Positions 23,474 through 35,600 of a DNA stretch of 64,000 nucleotides are shown here, in pieces. Where the stretch lies: positions 2,418,001-2,482,000 of the forward strand of contig CAUJLY010000006.1 of the NCBI GenBank assembly GCA_963281155.1, in the 5' to 3' direction. Position 1 is the first letter of the stretch, and the number at the start of each line of letters is the position of its first letter. The notes beneath the pieces were generated by a model, which worked only from the letters and a program-made list of their open reading frames with translations, searched no databases and had not been told where the DNA came from. The stretch is from Rhabditophanes sp. KR3021 (lineage: Eukaryota; Nematoda; Chromadorea; Rhabditida; Alloionematidae). The translations under genes and the position numbers were made by a program.

Positions 23474-23899
23474 TGACCAAACGAACGCTTATAAAGAAAT
23501 TTATATACGCACGATCTGCTTATTTTACGTATAAAATAGAGCTTCTCTTTTGTTATAAAATATTCACAGATTAGAAAGAAGAAAAATAGCCCATTCTTAG
23601 TTTGTTCAAAATGCTTTTTCTAACTTACAAGAGAAAAAGACGAAGCAATTCAGAAAAGTAAAAAACGTTAAATAAATTGATAGTTGAGATCATTTATGCT
23701 TTACATACACAAATTTGGGCAGGAAATGAAAGTTCTTTTCACAAAGGAACAACTGACGCTCTTCGCCAATTTTAACAAACGTATGCTTTTCAAAATAGAC
23801 ATCTACTTTTTTGAGATAAATGGCGTTATAATAATCAAAAGTAATAATAGATACCACAAATATATAACATTTGATGTGGTTATGCGTTCTTTATACTAG
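23474..23899 (+). pseudogene. Possible decayed RAD9-like gene fragment
   Basis: Two short plus-strand frames separated by stops lie close together. The first (23474-23574) contains ARSAYFTYKIELLFCYKIF, which resembles the SRSAYA..F...FF segment of the N-terminal PCNA-like domain of the checkpoint clamp protein RAD9. The second (23697-23899) contains VLFTKEQLTLFANFN followed by an alternating beta-like pattern, resembling the F.LKEL..LL.FA segment of the second PCNA-like domain. Order and strand agree with RAD9, but the expected ~150 residues between them are absent and no splice signals join them. The comparison is from memory and the matches are weak, so chance is possible. If correct, this is a truncated, non-functional copy. 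Confidence 0.3.
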
Positions 23900-24294
23900 A
23901 AGCAATAGGACAATTTAAATTAAATAATATACGTTATATTTTACACATACTAAAAATACAGTTGATATTAACAACATTTTTTATTTATGTGTAGATCCTT
24001 ACTTTGACAAAAATGATATGAAGACAGAGTTGAATTATTTAACTAATTAAATTCATTTATACTACACCAAGGTAGATTATATAAGAGACAGTAGTTGCCT
24101 GGTAATTAATTTATACAATAAACATATGAAATAATATCAAAGATTTAAAAAATAATCAACAGACTTATAATTTCAATCAAACATTATTAAAACGATTTAT
24201 TAGGATAAGTCGGTAAAAAACAATATGTTACAAATAAAAAACAAATACAATGATAACATCAATGTAATTATGCTTTTTGAAATAATTAAAATAC

Positions 24295-26008
24295 TTATTC
24301 GTTGGAATCTTTGAGAAGTGTGATTAAGGCTCCATTTTGCCCACCATTAAAATTGTCCATGGAATGAGTAATATCACTCATCAAGATGGAAGCTTCACCA
24401 TAATATTTATGAGATGGAGCATACATAGCTAATAACAGCAACACATATAAATTCCACATTCCAAAGGCAAATGTCAAAAATCCAGTAGTCCAAGAAGTTT
24501 CGTAAGCTGTTTCGCCATCAGTATGATCTTCATGTAAAATTATTTCCCCTATTTGTTTGAGAAAGTATGTTGCAATTGTAACAAAAGCACAAACAATTGT
24601 AAAAACCATTAGGAATTTAAATCTAAAGATAATGGATTCGACTTTTAACTTTCGCGCTGGATTACTTGAATATAATTGCGCTTCTCTTTTCCTTTTAACA
24701 GTAGCCCATACTAATACAACTTTGTACATTAAGAAAATTAAGTATAATATGGTGGCGATTGACGAGATGGTAAGTAACACATGGGCCCACCAAGATCCAT
24801 TTTTAGTTGCCCAAATTGAGTGAAATGGATTCCACAACTGTAACCCCCTTTCAGCCATCTCATAAATCAAAAAGCCAAATGACGCAGTTCCAATTAAAGT
24901 CAAATTGATCCAATAATTCCTTAATGTATTGCCAGCTCCATTCTCAAACAAATGCTCACCAGCAAATATCAGCCAAAATACAAACAAAACAACATAAAAA
25001 AGACCTTGTCTAAAGTCACCAATAAATAACAAAATCGGCCACTTTGTAATGAACGTTAAGATTTCAATTGGAATATCCAAAATAAGCATGCTGATCCCTA
25101 ATGCCTGGATTGCCTTCTCCACCAAATATTTGCTTCGATTGAGATAGTTGATTCTTTGTGTATACCAATAATTAGCATACCCCATGAATGGAAAAACAAT
25201 ACATTTTAACCATAGCCAAATTTGTGTAAATCCCCCATTTTGATGTATTTCGGTAGCAGTTAACTCCTCGAATAATGGTAATTTGCAATTTGGGGCTAAT
25301 GCATTTAAATTGCATGCTTTATCCGAACGTGGAAAACGGATATTAAGTAGATAAAATGGATGTATTGTAGCACTAAGTTCAAAAAGATCTATTGGCTCGC
25401 AATTGTAATGTTCTCCATTTACTTTCTATAACAAAAAAGAAAATTAAATTTGGGTAAAATAAATTGGAATAATCAAAAATATAATGGCAAAAATGTACCT
25501 TATGTTCATCGATAGAGCATTTTAATGTCCTTGTGATATTTAAATTGTGATACTCAATCCATTGACCATTAGTATCTTCGATGCTTTTATAGCCCATCCT
25601 AACTTCTAGTTGAATTTCAATTTCCGGGTCCAGAAGATGATTCTCATTGTATGCAATTGTAAAATCGAGCATTCCTAACATAAATTGAAACCAAGGAGAA
25701 TACATAATTTTTATATTATCTCTTTCATGTGGCATTTGCGCAACAAAGACAATATCCCGCACATTTTCTGTCAGGGGAGTGTACCCTTTTAATTGATCTA
25801 TCTTTTTACATCCATTTGGCCGAATTTGATGCCATGAAGGAACATCTGGATTAGAGTCACTGCACGTTGTCATCAAATAATTCATAAAACTAGTTGGCTC
25901 CGGAGAGAATAAAGCTCCGAATAAGAAAAATGACGTCTGTATAATCCCAAATAATGCGAGTATATAAAATAACTTGCGATTACTTAACTCTTCTATTACC
26001 GCTCCCAT
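24295..26008 (-). CDS. mig-14: Wntless / MIG-14, Wnt secretion receptor
   Basis: Exons 26008-25499 and 25425-24295 join in phase 0 across a 73-base intron to give 546 residues, close to the usual length of about 540. Wntless carries lipid-modified Wnt proteins from the ER and Golgi to the cell surface and is recycled by retromer. Family hallmarks are visible in order: the start MGAVIEELSNRKL followed by the first membrane helix, a lumenal domain with DIVFVAQMPH, the stretch YNCEPIDLFELS..HPFYLLNIR and the very typical IHQNGGFTQIW, then the multi-helix C-terminal half with WLIFAGEH and a YAPSHK motif in the last loop. The tail is short and acidic. A single intron is few for this gene. The start is set by homology of the N-terminus. 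Confidence 0.95.
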
Positions 26009-27281
26009 TTTAATTCTAAAAATAAAAATAATTATACCAACATTTTAATAAGCAAATCAATGTAGCGCAAAAAGTATAAACAATAATAGTGACGGCCAAC
26101 ACGTCTTAACAAACGAATGCCGAAGCCATCAAAAAGTGTCCTCTTAGATATTCATAAAAGTCCTTTACTGCTATAAATTTACTTTTACGATTTAAGGCTA
26201 ATCTTATTTACTTTGCCGTTCCACGTATAGATGATATGCGGAAAAAGGATAAGTTTTTTTGTTTTGCCCTAGACATAAGCTATTATTAAAAAAGAGCCCA
26301 GCCATAGTAGCAATAAGTAGGTATCAATTGTCATCAATTTCCAAACAAGAAAATAAATGATTATAGTTTTTCAAACATATGCTTAAAATTAGAAACGATT
26401 ATTCTCAAAGCAAATAAAATTAATAAAAAGCAAATGGGATTAGCTGTGTCAAAATGTATGATTATAGCCCTAAATAACAGATGTATTTAATCATAAATGA
26501 ACTCTCAAATCGACACAAGGTACAATATTTTGAACGAAAATTGGTACACCACCTCAAAGAAAATGCGTCACTTGTTAGTGGTGTCATCATCAAACATATT
26601 AAAAAAGCAAAACATAGATCTCATTCTTCCAACCTTTAAAGTCATAAATACTCCAAAAAAAGAAAATTGTAAAGAGGACAAAAAGAGTATAGATTGCGCC
26701 TAGGTATGATCTGTAGATACATAAAAATATTTATGACCAAATAACATTGTTGTAAAGGTTTTGGTTGGGTAATAATCGCCTTTTTCTCAAATAAAGTTGT
26801 AATAAATTTAAAGGACATAAGATTGATGGTTAATTGGTGGATGAGACAAAAGGAAAATAATCTTTTTATTGCTTCATATGTTGGAAGGAGTCAAATAGAG
26901 ATGTTGTATTTTTGACATTTTCTTTTTTATTTGTTTTAATATAATTTATTTTTATTCTAACAAGTTCTCTCTTTATTTTTAATTTATTTCAAGTTAATAA
27001 AGCTGTTGTGGTGTTGATGTCAATTGTTATTAACTAACACTCTTTTTTAATCTTGGCATAATAATTTTTTGCTGAAAAAATGACATTTATTTGGAATATA
27101 TCAATTTATTAGACGACGTTAAGCAATATCATAAATAAAAAACCGCAAAGAAAGTAAAAGAATGTGATTTAGAAAATGACAGGCGGTAAATTAATGTCCA
27201 TGATTTGCTTGATGACCAACACAGCTTGCTTGATGTTCGTAGGTTATATAAAGTAAAATTTAATTGTCGGAATCGAACTTC
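26009..27281. other. Intergenic, promoter side of Wntless
   Basis: About 1.3 kb of AT-rich DNA upstream of Wntless and downstream of the neuropeptide gene, both minus strand. A 68-codon plus-strand frame begins with ATG at 26497 and ends with CKEDKKSIDCA; it has no recognised family or splice support and is not called. Confidence 0.45.
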
Positions 27282-27907
27282 TTATTCGGATCTCTTTCCG
27301 AAACCAATTCCGTTAAGGGTATCGAAATCACGATTATATATTTGGAATACTCGAACAACTTTGCCACTTTCTTCCTTGCGCTTATTGAGCTCGGCATAAT
27401 TCTCTTCATCAGAACGAGGTTCACGAGCATGTGCAGAAAGTTTGGGAAAGAAGCGTTTTCCAAAGCCAGTTCCACCCAAAGTGTCAAATTCATAGTCTCT
27501 ACGGGCAAATCCCCCGCCTGAAGGATGCTCGGGTCCAGTGTCGGGTCGACGCTTTTGAAAATTTGCATAGACAAATGATCTGGGGTCATGCTCGACGTCA
27601 TAAGTTTCAGTTGTGTCTAAAGATGGAAATAAATCTTGAAAGCATCAGACTTACCGAAATCGTCAAAACCGCCATGTAAAGCATTATGCAATGGCACGTA
27701 AATGTAAGCAGCACGGCGACTTTCTCCTTCCATGTCACCATCTTGTACATATTGGCCTGTTGGGTCAACTTCTGGTCCTTTAAAATCAACACTCTTTCCA
27801 TATCTCAAAAAATAGCCAATATCATTAAGTGTTTCAGCAGTCTTGGTTTGGATTAATCCAACACCTCCACCAACTACTCCCAAAATACATAAAATGTTGA
27901 CGAACAT
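27282..27907 (-). CDS. NLP-5-like neuropeptide precursor
   Basis: Exons 27907-27655 and 27616-27282 join in phase across a 38-base intron to give 195 residues. The start codon follows a TTATTATTTTAG acceptor by 11 bases and opens a signal peptide (MFVNILCILGVVGGGVGL). The C-terminal part holds two repeats flanked by basic cleavage sites: RRDYEFDTLGGTGFGKR (peptide about 125-136) and RDFDTLNGIGFGKR (about 181-190). GKR gives an amidated C-terminus after dibasic cleavage, so the products would be DYEFDTLGGTGF-amide and DFDTLNGIGF-amide. The FDTLGGxGF core resembles the C. elegans NLP-5 peptides, which end in FDTLGGMGL/F-type sequences. Further dibasic sites (SRR, QKRR, NKRK) would release spacer peptides. 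The assignment rests on the motif; only two copies are present and Met is replaced by Thr or Ile. Confidence 0.85.
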
Positions 27908-27955
27908 AACTCCTAAATCTAAAATAATAAGTACCTTTGAAATAATGTATAACAA

Positions 27956-28653
27956 TAAATCCTAGATATAATGACACATTATAGCGAGTGTAAAGCAAGA
28001 AACTGTTTAACTTCTAACAAGAAACGTACTGGTTGAGTTTGCCAAAAAGGCACGAACCTTTTATATGAACAGAGTATCCCAAAAAATTCTATAAAAATCC
28101 AATATTTCCAAAAATTCATAGGCGTGCTCAAGATATGTCTTAAATTTCACTCAACATTTCAATTAATTCTAGGCGAAATTAACAACCATAATGTGATTAG
28201 TTGAAGCTTTACCTAAAAAGTAGTATATTGAAAGGGCCTTTATTAAAGAACGCATTACTCTTCAATTATCCTCAACTAATTGTATGATCTAAATTCTATT
28301 TTAGGAAAATTAAGATTGAGGGCTCCATGAAATGTCTATTTAAGTGATAAACGTGTATAATTAAAGTGTGCACCAAAGAATGATTCAAACTTAATATACT
28401 TTCAAGTGTCAATAAAGCTTTATATGTACAAATTTATTAAACAAATAATGGATATATAACAATTAAATTGAGTTCAAGAAAAAATATATTGTTAATTGAA
28501 AAATATATTGCTTGATACTTTAGAAATAAATAAAGATGTCTTTTTGTTGTTTATTTGTGGAAATTACAATTGACGTTTGTTGTGTTTTTGTAGTATCTTT
28601 TGAGATATTGAATTTATTTTATTTTAATTTAAATTATTTTTGAGTTATACTGT
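27956..28653. other. Upstream region of neuropeptide gene
   Basis: About 700 bases of AT-rich DNA between two minus-strand genes. It should hold the promoter of the neuropeptide gene and the 3' end of the four-helix protein gene. Nothing specific was recognised. Confidence 0.4.
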
Positions 28654-29604
28654 TTAAGCTTCTTCAATACCTGGGACATATTTCAAGATGGGTCTTTTCA
28701 TTTCTTTGTTTTGTTGAGAATGTGGAAACCAGTGGCGGATGCAATATGCAATGCAATACGCAAGGAAAACATATGCTGCCGTGATGATGCATAAAAGCAA
28801 CAAATATTTCAAGAGGATCACTGGAAAAAGGGATCCAATTATGGCTGCTTCACAGTTCGCAGCATCGAAATGTCCATTAACATTGCACTCTAATTGCTTT
28901 CCGATGATTGAATTTAAATCAGCAAAGTCAGTTGCAGACATATCCAAGGTTGAATTAATATTCTGCACAACCAACTTTCTTGCCAACAAAAGAATTGGAA
29001 GGGTCAAGAAGGCTACAATATCAATTACCTTCATTAGAAAACCATGAATTGGTTTTAAATTTGAAAAGGGAACAACGAACAAAAAGAAGCAGGTAATACT
29101 GAGTGAAACACACATTGATCCTACAGTCATCCACAAATTCTTCTTATAATCTCTCAACATATCAATTTGAAATTTAAGAAGTCTAATGTTCGACTTGTGT
29201 TCTGGAATATTTCCTTGGTAAGTGTAATCAAGTACTCTGTAGGCATGATTTTCGTAGGCATCATATACTCTAAGATAGGGAAACATATAATATAGATGGC
29301 ACATTGCAAGAAAAGCCAGGACCATTATTTTAGCGCATTGGGAATATTTAATCTGAAAGAGGATAAATAAATAGATATTATTTATTCAAAAGCAAAATAT
29401 ACAAAAAAGGATAGATATTTTTATATACCTTTTTGTTGTAAATAGATATTATGGTAAACATACCTGTGAATAAAGAAATAAATGAGTAGAACTCATATTT
29501 TTACATTCTGGACACTCAGCATCTTCTTCTGCCATTTCGTCATTTAGTCGCTTCATCTTTTCACGGACGTTAATAAGTTTTTGGTGGTTTTCATTCACCG
29601 CCAT
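28654..29604 (-). CDS. Four-helix membrane protein, unknown family
   Basis: Exons 29604-29464 and 29352-28654 join in phase 0 (111-base intron) to give 279 residues. The N-terminal 47 residues are cytosolic in character, with a coiled-coil-like KLINVREKMKRLNDEM and a CPEC pair. Four hydrophobic segments follow: near VLAFLAMCHLYYMF, MTVGSMCVSLSITCFF, DIVAFLTLPILLL and a long one at ILLKYLLLLCIITAAYVFLA. The loop before the last helix has two cysteines (LECNVNG, AANCEA), which could form a lumenal or extracellular disulfide. The layout resembles claudin- or tetraspanin-like four-helix proteins, but the CCG motif of tetraspanins and the W-GLW-C-C motif of claudins are not seen. Function unknown. 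A TTTTTAG acceptor lies about 25 bases upstream of the ATG. Confidence 0.75.
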
Positions 29605-30109
29605 TGTAGTTAATTAAAGAAAGTGACTAAAAATAGGAACTGTTATGAAATATTCGATAAAGTGCGTCTTTGTGATCGAGAGAAATGTAGATAAAGTCCA
29701 GTTCAAAAGTGAATGGTAGTAAGAGACTTAGATACTCAAAAAACGTTTCTTGGTAATCAATGGTAGAGTGTCAAGATAAATGCTAAATGACCATTTTCTT
29801 ACACAACTTTTCTTTTAAACCAAACATTTATAAACATCAACTCAAACGACAAGCCTAATACAAAATAGAACAAATAGTTAACTTTCAATGTGACTTGAAA
29901 ATTAAAAATAGTCTATTTAAAAGTAATAGTGTGTGTGTTTGTTCTTGGTATTTCTGTTTAAATAAAAGCACATCCATCATCCTGCCAACAAAATATCTAT
30001 TATTTTTTGTCGGAAATGATCAAAATAGTATCAGGTAAAAAGGGAATGGTAACAATATTTGGCCTGTATAGGTTTATACTTGTATGTGTTTTTTGGAAAT
30101 AAGACGCAT

Positions 30110-30280
30110 CATATTTTGGAATAAATAATGTTTATCAATCGGTGACGAGCGGACAGGAGACGGCAGAGAAACAGAAAAGAGTCGTAGCAGTAGATGGTGG
30201 TCTATTGAATGGGTGTAGACATAAAGGCAGCGGCGGAAGAACAGTTCCTGGCACCTATTGACACGAGATGTGATCATACT
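30110..30280 (-). promoter_or_regulatory. GC-enriched pyrimidine-rich segment, likely promoter/leader region
   Basis: In an otherwise very AT-rich neighbourhood this stretch is markedly less AT-rich and, on the minus strand, pyrimidine-rich (TTCTTCCGCCGCTGCC, CTGCCGTCTCCTGTCC). It lies about 0.5 kb upstream of the four-helix protein gene on the same strand. A transcription start region or untranslated first exon fits best. A 67-codon minus-strand frame crosses it but shows no family features. Confidence 0.4.
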
Positions 30281-30419
30281 TTTGGAAAGCTTTATTACTT
30301 TGCCTCAAATTTTCGTTTTTGGAATATTCTGAGGAGAAAATTGGGTAGTTCTTTTTTCTTGTTCAAATATCTATGGGGATGTCGACATGTGTGTTAGGAC
30401 GAGGTTAAAGCTCAGATTT

Positions 30420-31107
30420 AACAAATAAAAACTGAGTGTTTTATTAAACTAAAATAAAATTTAATGAATAGTATGTGTGAGGTCTTTTTAAAACAATAAA
30501 AGCCAAAGAACTTCATAAACCACAAGAACCTGTCCTGCAGAATTTTGTTCAAAAAGTATTTTATTACTATGCAGTATAAATTACTTAATCTTATATGTAT
30601 TTCGTTTAAAAACAATTTAATTGCAATTCAGTGATATTTTTGTTGTTGACAATAACAACGTTGATCATATGATAATAATTGTATGTGTTTGCTTTTTTCT
30701 CAAAGTTTAAAAGTGGATAGATAACATATTATCTTATTTTTTTGAAGATTAGGTAATAAAATTCAAATTTGACTTAGTTGATTGATCATCATCACTTTAC
30801 GAGGGAAAGGCATTGAAATCGTAGATTACACATTTTCAAATTTAAATATACATTTTACGAAACAAGAACCTTCATGAAATAGGTCAACAGCATTAATTTT
30901 TATAATTACAAAGATTATCAAATATAAATTATATGAGCATGGTATATTTTACTTTGTCACAACTTGCCTTTTTTAACATATTAATTTAGTTTGTAAGAAA
31001 ACAATTTAATCAAGGATAAAAGATTATTAGTTGAGTGTATAAATCATTTATACAGTAAATAAAATAACGTTTTTCAAAAAATAATAGTTCTTGGTTTTTT
31101 TGCAAAA
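30420..31107. other. 3' flank of the bZIP gene
   Basis: AT-rich, with several AATAAA-type strings on either strand. No coding frame is supported. Confidence 0.4.
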
Positions 31108-32649
31108 TTAAGTCGAACTATCTTGGTAAGTTATTAATTCTCGTAAAGTGCAAAGATCTTTGTTTAATTTGACTATTTCTTGTTTTAAATCTTCATTTTC
31201 TTGTTCCAATTGTTGGGCACGTCGTGAACGATACTCAAAGACAGCTCGGCGATTTGCACGACATCTCTTGGCTGCTTCATTGTTTCGACGGCGGCGGTCA
31301 ATGTACTGGAAGTTCTAGAAATTTAAATTTACACTTAACCAAATAAAATCAATTTACCTTCTCATACCCTCTATCCCCATAATTTACTGAATTTGCGGAA
31401 TCCCCGGAATTAGATGGACTAGCCATGGAGTGATTTGAATCCGAAATACTGTGAGGTGAACCTGCACTATCACTATCATTTTTTGAAGCTGTAGAGTTCA
31501 TGTTGATTGACAAAATGTCAGCAGAGTTTTCCTTTTCTCTTGTTGAAAATAACCCTGACCGGTGTTCGGTTGCACTTTCAGGTACAGATGGAGATCGAGG
31601 TTGTGTTGGTTGGGTTGGATTCGAGGACAATAAGGTGCTGAGTAATGTAGGAAAAGCGTGGGCGTTTAGAATTCCCTGGGAGGTAATTGCCTCTCTCGCC
31701 GCTTCTATTTTTGCTTGTCCGCTTGTTATGCCACTAACCGTAGCAACTGGAATTGACTTCACAGTATTATTCTGACCATTTAATGTCAAATTATTATTTT
31801 TATTATCATTTAAACTGATACTAGTTGAGCGAAGTCCTAAAACAAGAATTGAATATGATATAAAAATAAATAATTACCTAAGCTATTATTATTCATATTA
31901 TCCGAATCGCCATAATGATGTTTATTCTTTAACTGTTGAAATGTAGCGTCATTGTCTAACATCTTGTCGAGGGAGTTATTTCTTTGTGCGTAATGAAATA
32001 AAGTGGCCTCTCCATTTGGAAGGATATTAGGAAAGGAATTAGTAGATTTCAAAGCAGAGGGCAACATTAAAAAATCTTGATGAGAAGTAAGGTTTGGCAT
32101 GGCTAACGAAGATTGGGAGCCTGTTGGTAGTGAAGGGCCATAATTTAATGGCGCATTTGGATGATTAGCAGAAAGGCCATTTTGCTGATTAATTGGAATA
32201 TGACTAGTATTTGGCATAAAGAAAGAGGGATTCATTAACTGCGATATGGGATTAAAGGCTGAATTCCTTTCTAATTGCATTGGATTAAAAAAATGGAGTT
32301 GCGAGGTGTCAGAAAACGAAAGTCTTGGAGTAGCACAAATATTTTGCTGCAACTCCAACTTTGATCTTAATAAATGATTTTCTCTAGTTAATTCTAAAAG
32401 TTTCTCTTCAAAAACGCTAGGCTGCCTGGTGTCAATATTTAACGAAACTTTCTGCCTATTCCCATTATCTTTATCAGTGACATGTCCTTGTAGACAATGT
32501 ATCATTTGGCTTACACTTACATCACTTGCATTCCTGTCTAAATTATTTGTACTTGTGAAGGCAGAAGTCGCCTTAAATAAAGGTACATTTCCTATTTCTG
32601 TTTGTGATGATGGTAATGTTGGATTGTCGCAATCCATATTAATAGACAT
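31108..32649 (-). CDS. bZIP transcription factor
   Basis: Exons 32649-31878, 31836-31358 and 31314-31108 join in phase (introns 41 and 43 bases) to 485 residues. The first 400 residues are Asn/Ser/Gln/Pro-rich and lack a fold, as usual for activation regions, with one early leucine-rich coiled stretch (KLLELTRENHLLRSKLEL). The last exon is a bZIP: basic region RRRRNNEAAKRCRANRRAV followed by a leucine zipper with heptads around QQLEQENEDLKQEI and VKLNKDLCTLREL. The NNEAAKRCR signature resembles PAR/NFIL3/CES-2-type and related C/EBP-like factors, so it probably binds DNA as a dimer in the nucleus; the exact subfamily is not settled. The zipper ends 9 residues from the C-terminus. The start is the ATG two bases after an AACTTTTAG acceptor, typical of trans-splicing. 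Confidence 0.9.
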
Positions 32650-35600
32650 CACTAAAAGTTATGGATAGTTTGTTTTGTTATCAAAAACTAAATATCATTA
32701 AAAATTAGTATAAGTCGATTGTAGCAATAGTAATAAAAGGAAAAAATTGTCGTATGTAGCACAAATATGAAACAAGAAACGTTGAAATGGATTATCAAAA
32801 AGAAAAATAACAAATTTAAGATTTACCCGGACTTGACCTCTTTTGATCATTGCATCTCACCTTTCAATGTTTAGTGACTAGTTAGGGGGAAATATATCTG
32901 GTTAAGAATGATTACAGGCTTGGAACTTCTTGTTCCTCCTATCCATAGGCAAATGCAGCTTTAATTCCGGTTTTTCCAAATCAATTATGCTTTACAATAC
33001 AAGAGGAAAGGATGAAGATGGTACGAAATGGATTGCTAATTGCAAAAATGTACACAAATAACAATTTTATTTAGATGTTCTGTTTCTGGTAGTTAGTTTG
33101 GTATAATTTTGGTCATTTCGATGACCATCATAGATGACAAAAAAGGGTACGGAAAGGAGAGTTCATGGAAAGTGAAATTTAGTTTTGACAATGACGTCTA
33201 CAACATTCGTATGCCCAATTGAAAAGAGGATAATGACATAAAATCATTACGTTTCATAAAGTATATAACACGTCCTTGTGCAGTCTTTTCTCCTACGACT
33301 GTTAACAGGAATTAAAGGAATGATGATGTCCGAGAGAGATACCATTATTCAGATATCGGTCAAACAAATCAACAATTTGAAACTGTAACTACACAATTGT
33401 GACTTCAAATTCGGTGGAATAAAAAGAGAAATATCATAATTAAAAATGAATAGAAGCAAAATCATTTGCAGAAATAAGTAAACTTTTTAGATATCCAAGC
33501 ATAGAAATGTTTAAATGACGGTAAACCTTACTATAATTAGAATAACAAAAAGATCTGTACACAAGATTCGTTATATTATTAATAAACTTTTTAGTGGCAG
33601 AAAGGGGCAACACATTGGCCAGCACCAAAGGAACGGTGCAAACAAACTTTTTGATAGTCGTCATTTCTATAAACAATAAATGTTTGTAGGACAGAAACAA
33701 AAAAGCCTATACACGAAATTAGTGGTACTAGCTCGGACTGGCAAGTCTATGAGGTCTTTTAGAAAACTTTTTGACAAGGCGTATAATTTAAGTAGTTGAG
33801 TGAGTAACGGTTAATCAAAGTTAAGAATATATGAGGTGCAAGGCTGTAACAATCTTTTTATAAGAACTTAAAAATAACAATCTTGCACATACTACTGCAA
33901 AATATTAGCTATTTAATTAATAACGTGATTTCAATAAACAACCCCATGTAAACAAGTGCATTTATGACCAGAACAAGTCCATATCCTGACATATATCAGT
34001 TGTACCAATTGTAGTGAGGAAATGCCACGATATTCTGCAGAGTAAACTCACCTAAAACGATGTGACTAAATATGTTTCACTAACCAGTTGTCCTGAAAAT
34101 GTGGGTCAATCCTCTGACAATACTTTCACGCATGGATGTTAGGCAATCTCTCAACTTTCACGCATAATATAAAAATTAAAAGTTTTCCTTTTGTTCAAAC
34201 CAGTCAAAAAATAAAGGTTAAGCATGGAAATGTTCACTAACATTTGACATAATAAATTCTGAACAAGATTTTAATTTTCCCCACCATATGAACAAATGCA
34301 TCTTGATTTTTAATTAATAATATTCAAACTCTCGATACTATGAAAAAAGAAATAATGAGAAACATTCATTAACAAATAAAGATGACGGAAAGTGGAGAAA
34401 TATGTGATAAATGCTCTTTCTCACATATTAACAAGTATATCAAACAAATAATGACTATTTAATGTATCAATGCTCAGAATCAAACATGGCGGTTAGTTTA
34501 TGACAACACATGCAAATATAAATTTTCAAATCGTAACATCATCCCACTCAATGCAATGTGTTATCTTGGAAATTGTTGCACTTTTGATAAGACCGTCTAG
34601 TGCTACTGCATTTTGATGTTCAATTTAGCAACTTACTAGAGATCTAAATAGTTTAATTTTATTCGTACCTAGCTGTTCCAAATACACACACCAAATAACT
34701 TCAAAGTTATCAGTGGTTTGCATATGTCAAGAAGGAATAAATGAAGTTATACTGATTGTGAACATGTAAAGTTATGAATTTGGGAGTGAATAATACGGAA
34801 TATACTTGTATAGTCTATGTAAGTGCAAAACAGTGGAGCTTGTTTTTTTGTTGAAACAATAATTTATACCAGAACTTGATCATGTCGCACACAATAAGAC
34901 TAATTTTTCCGTAAAAAGTATTTTGTTTTGCTATCTTGGCCTTATATAAAAATGGTGTTAATGAATCGTAATTTCAATTAATAATAGGTACAAGAATGAT
35001 GATTTTTTTGAAAAACTTGTTTGTTTAGAATTTTATAATGCTAAAATTTGCAATCTCATCATTGTACTATTGTAAAGGTATTTTTGACTTAAAAATGACT
35101 AACTGAAAGATCTTGAAAACATATTGTGTGGAAGAAAAATAAATGTATGTATCTATGAAAGATGAGCAATTTAATAATTCATATACATTTTATTTTTGCA
35201 TTAAAAATACATTTAATAAAATTAAACAGTGTATATAATTTGAATATTTAATAACGTAATTGATTACCAATGTCGGCTTTATGTTTTTTTATAACTTTGA
35301 TACGCCATGATTGAAGTGATAATTGACAAGTTCTTTTTGAATGGCATTTAATTGTTTGGTGGTATAAAATCAGTTCAATAACGGGTTTTCCTTATATAGA
35401 GCTTAATCTAAAATTCTAATTTACATGAATATAAATATGAGTTTCTTTTAAGATTGCCGCTATTGTTTAGAAGCTGCAGGAAAACAATTAAGCAACTTAA
35501 CTATACATTTATGTGCCCTGACAATTTTAGTATACTAGTTTATATGGTTAACCACATTTACTGCCATTTTCCTTTGATCGGATTTGATTTAATTTACTAT

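Noticed and set aside
26497..26703. 68-codon plus-strand frame beginning with ATG
   Set aside because: It could be a small gene, but there is no signal peptide, family motif or acceptor to support it.
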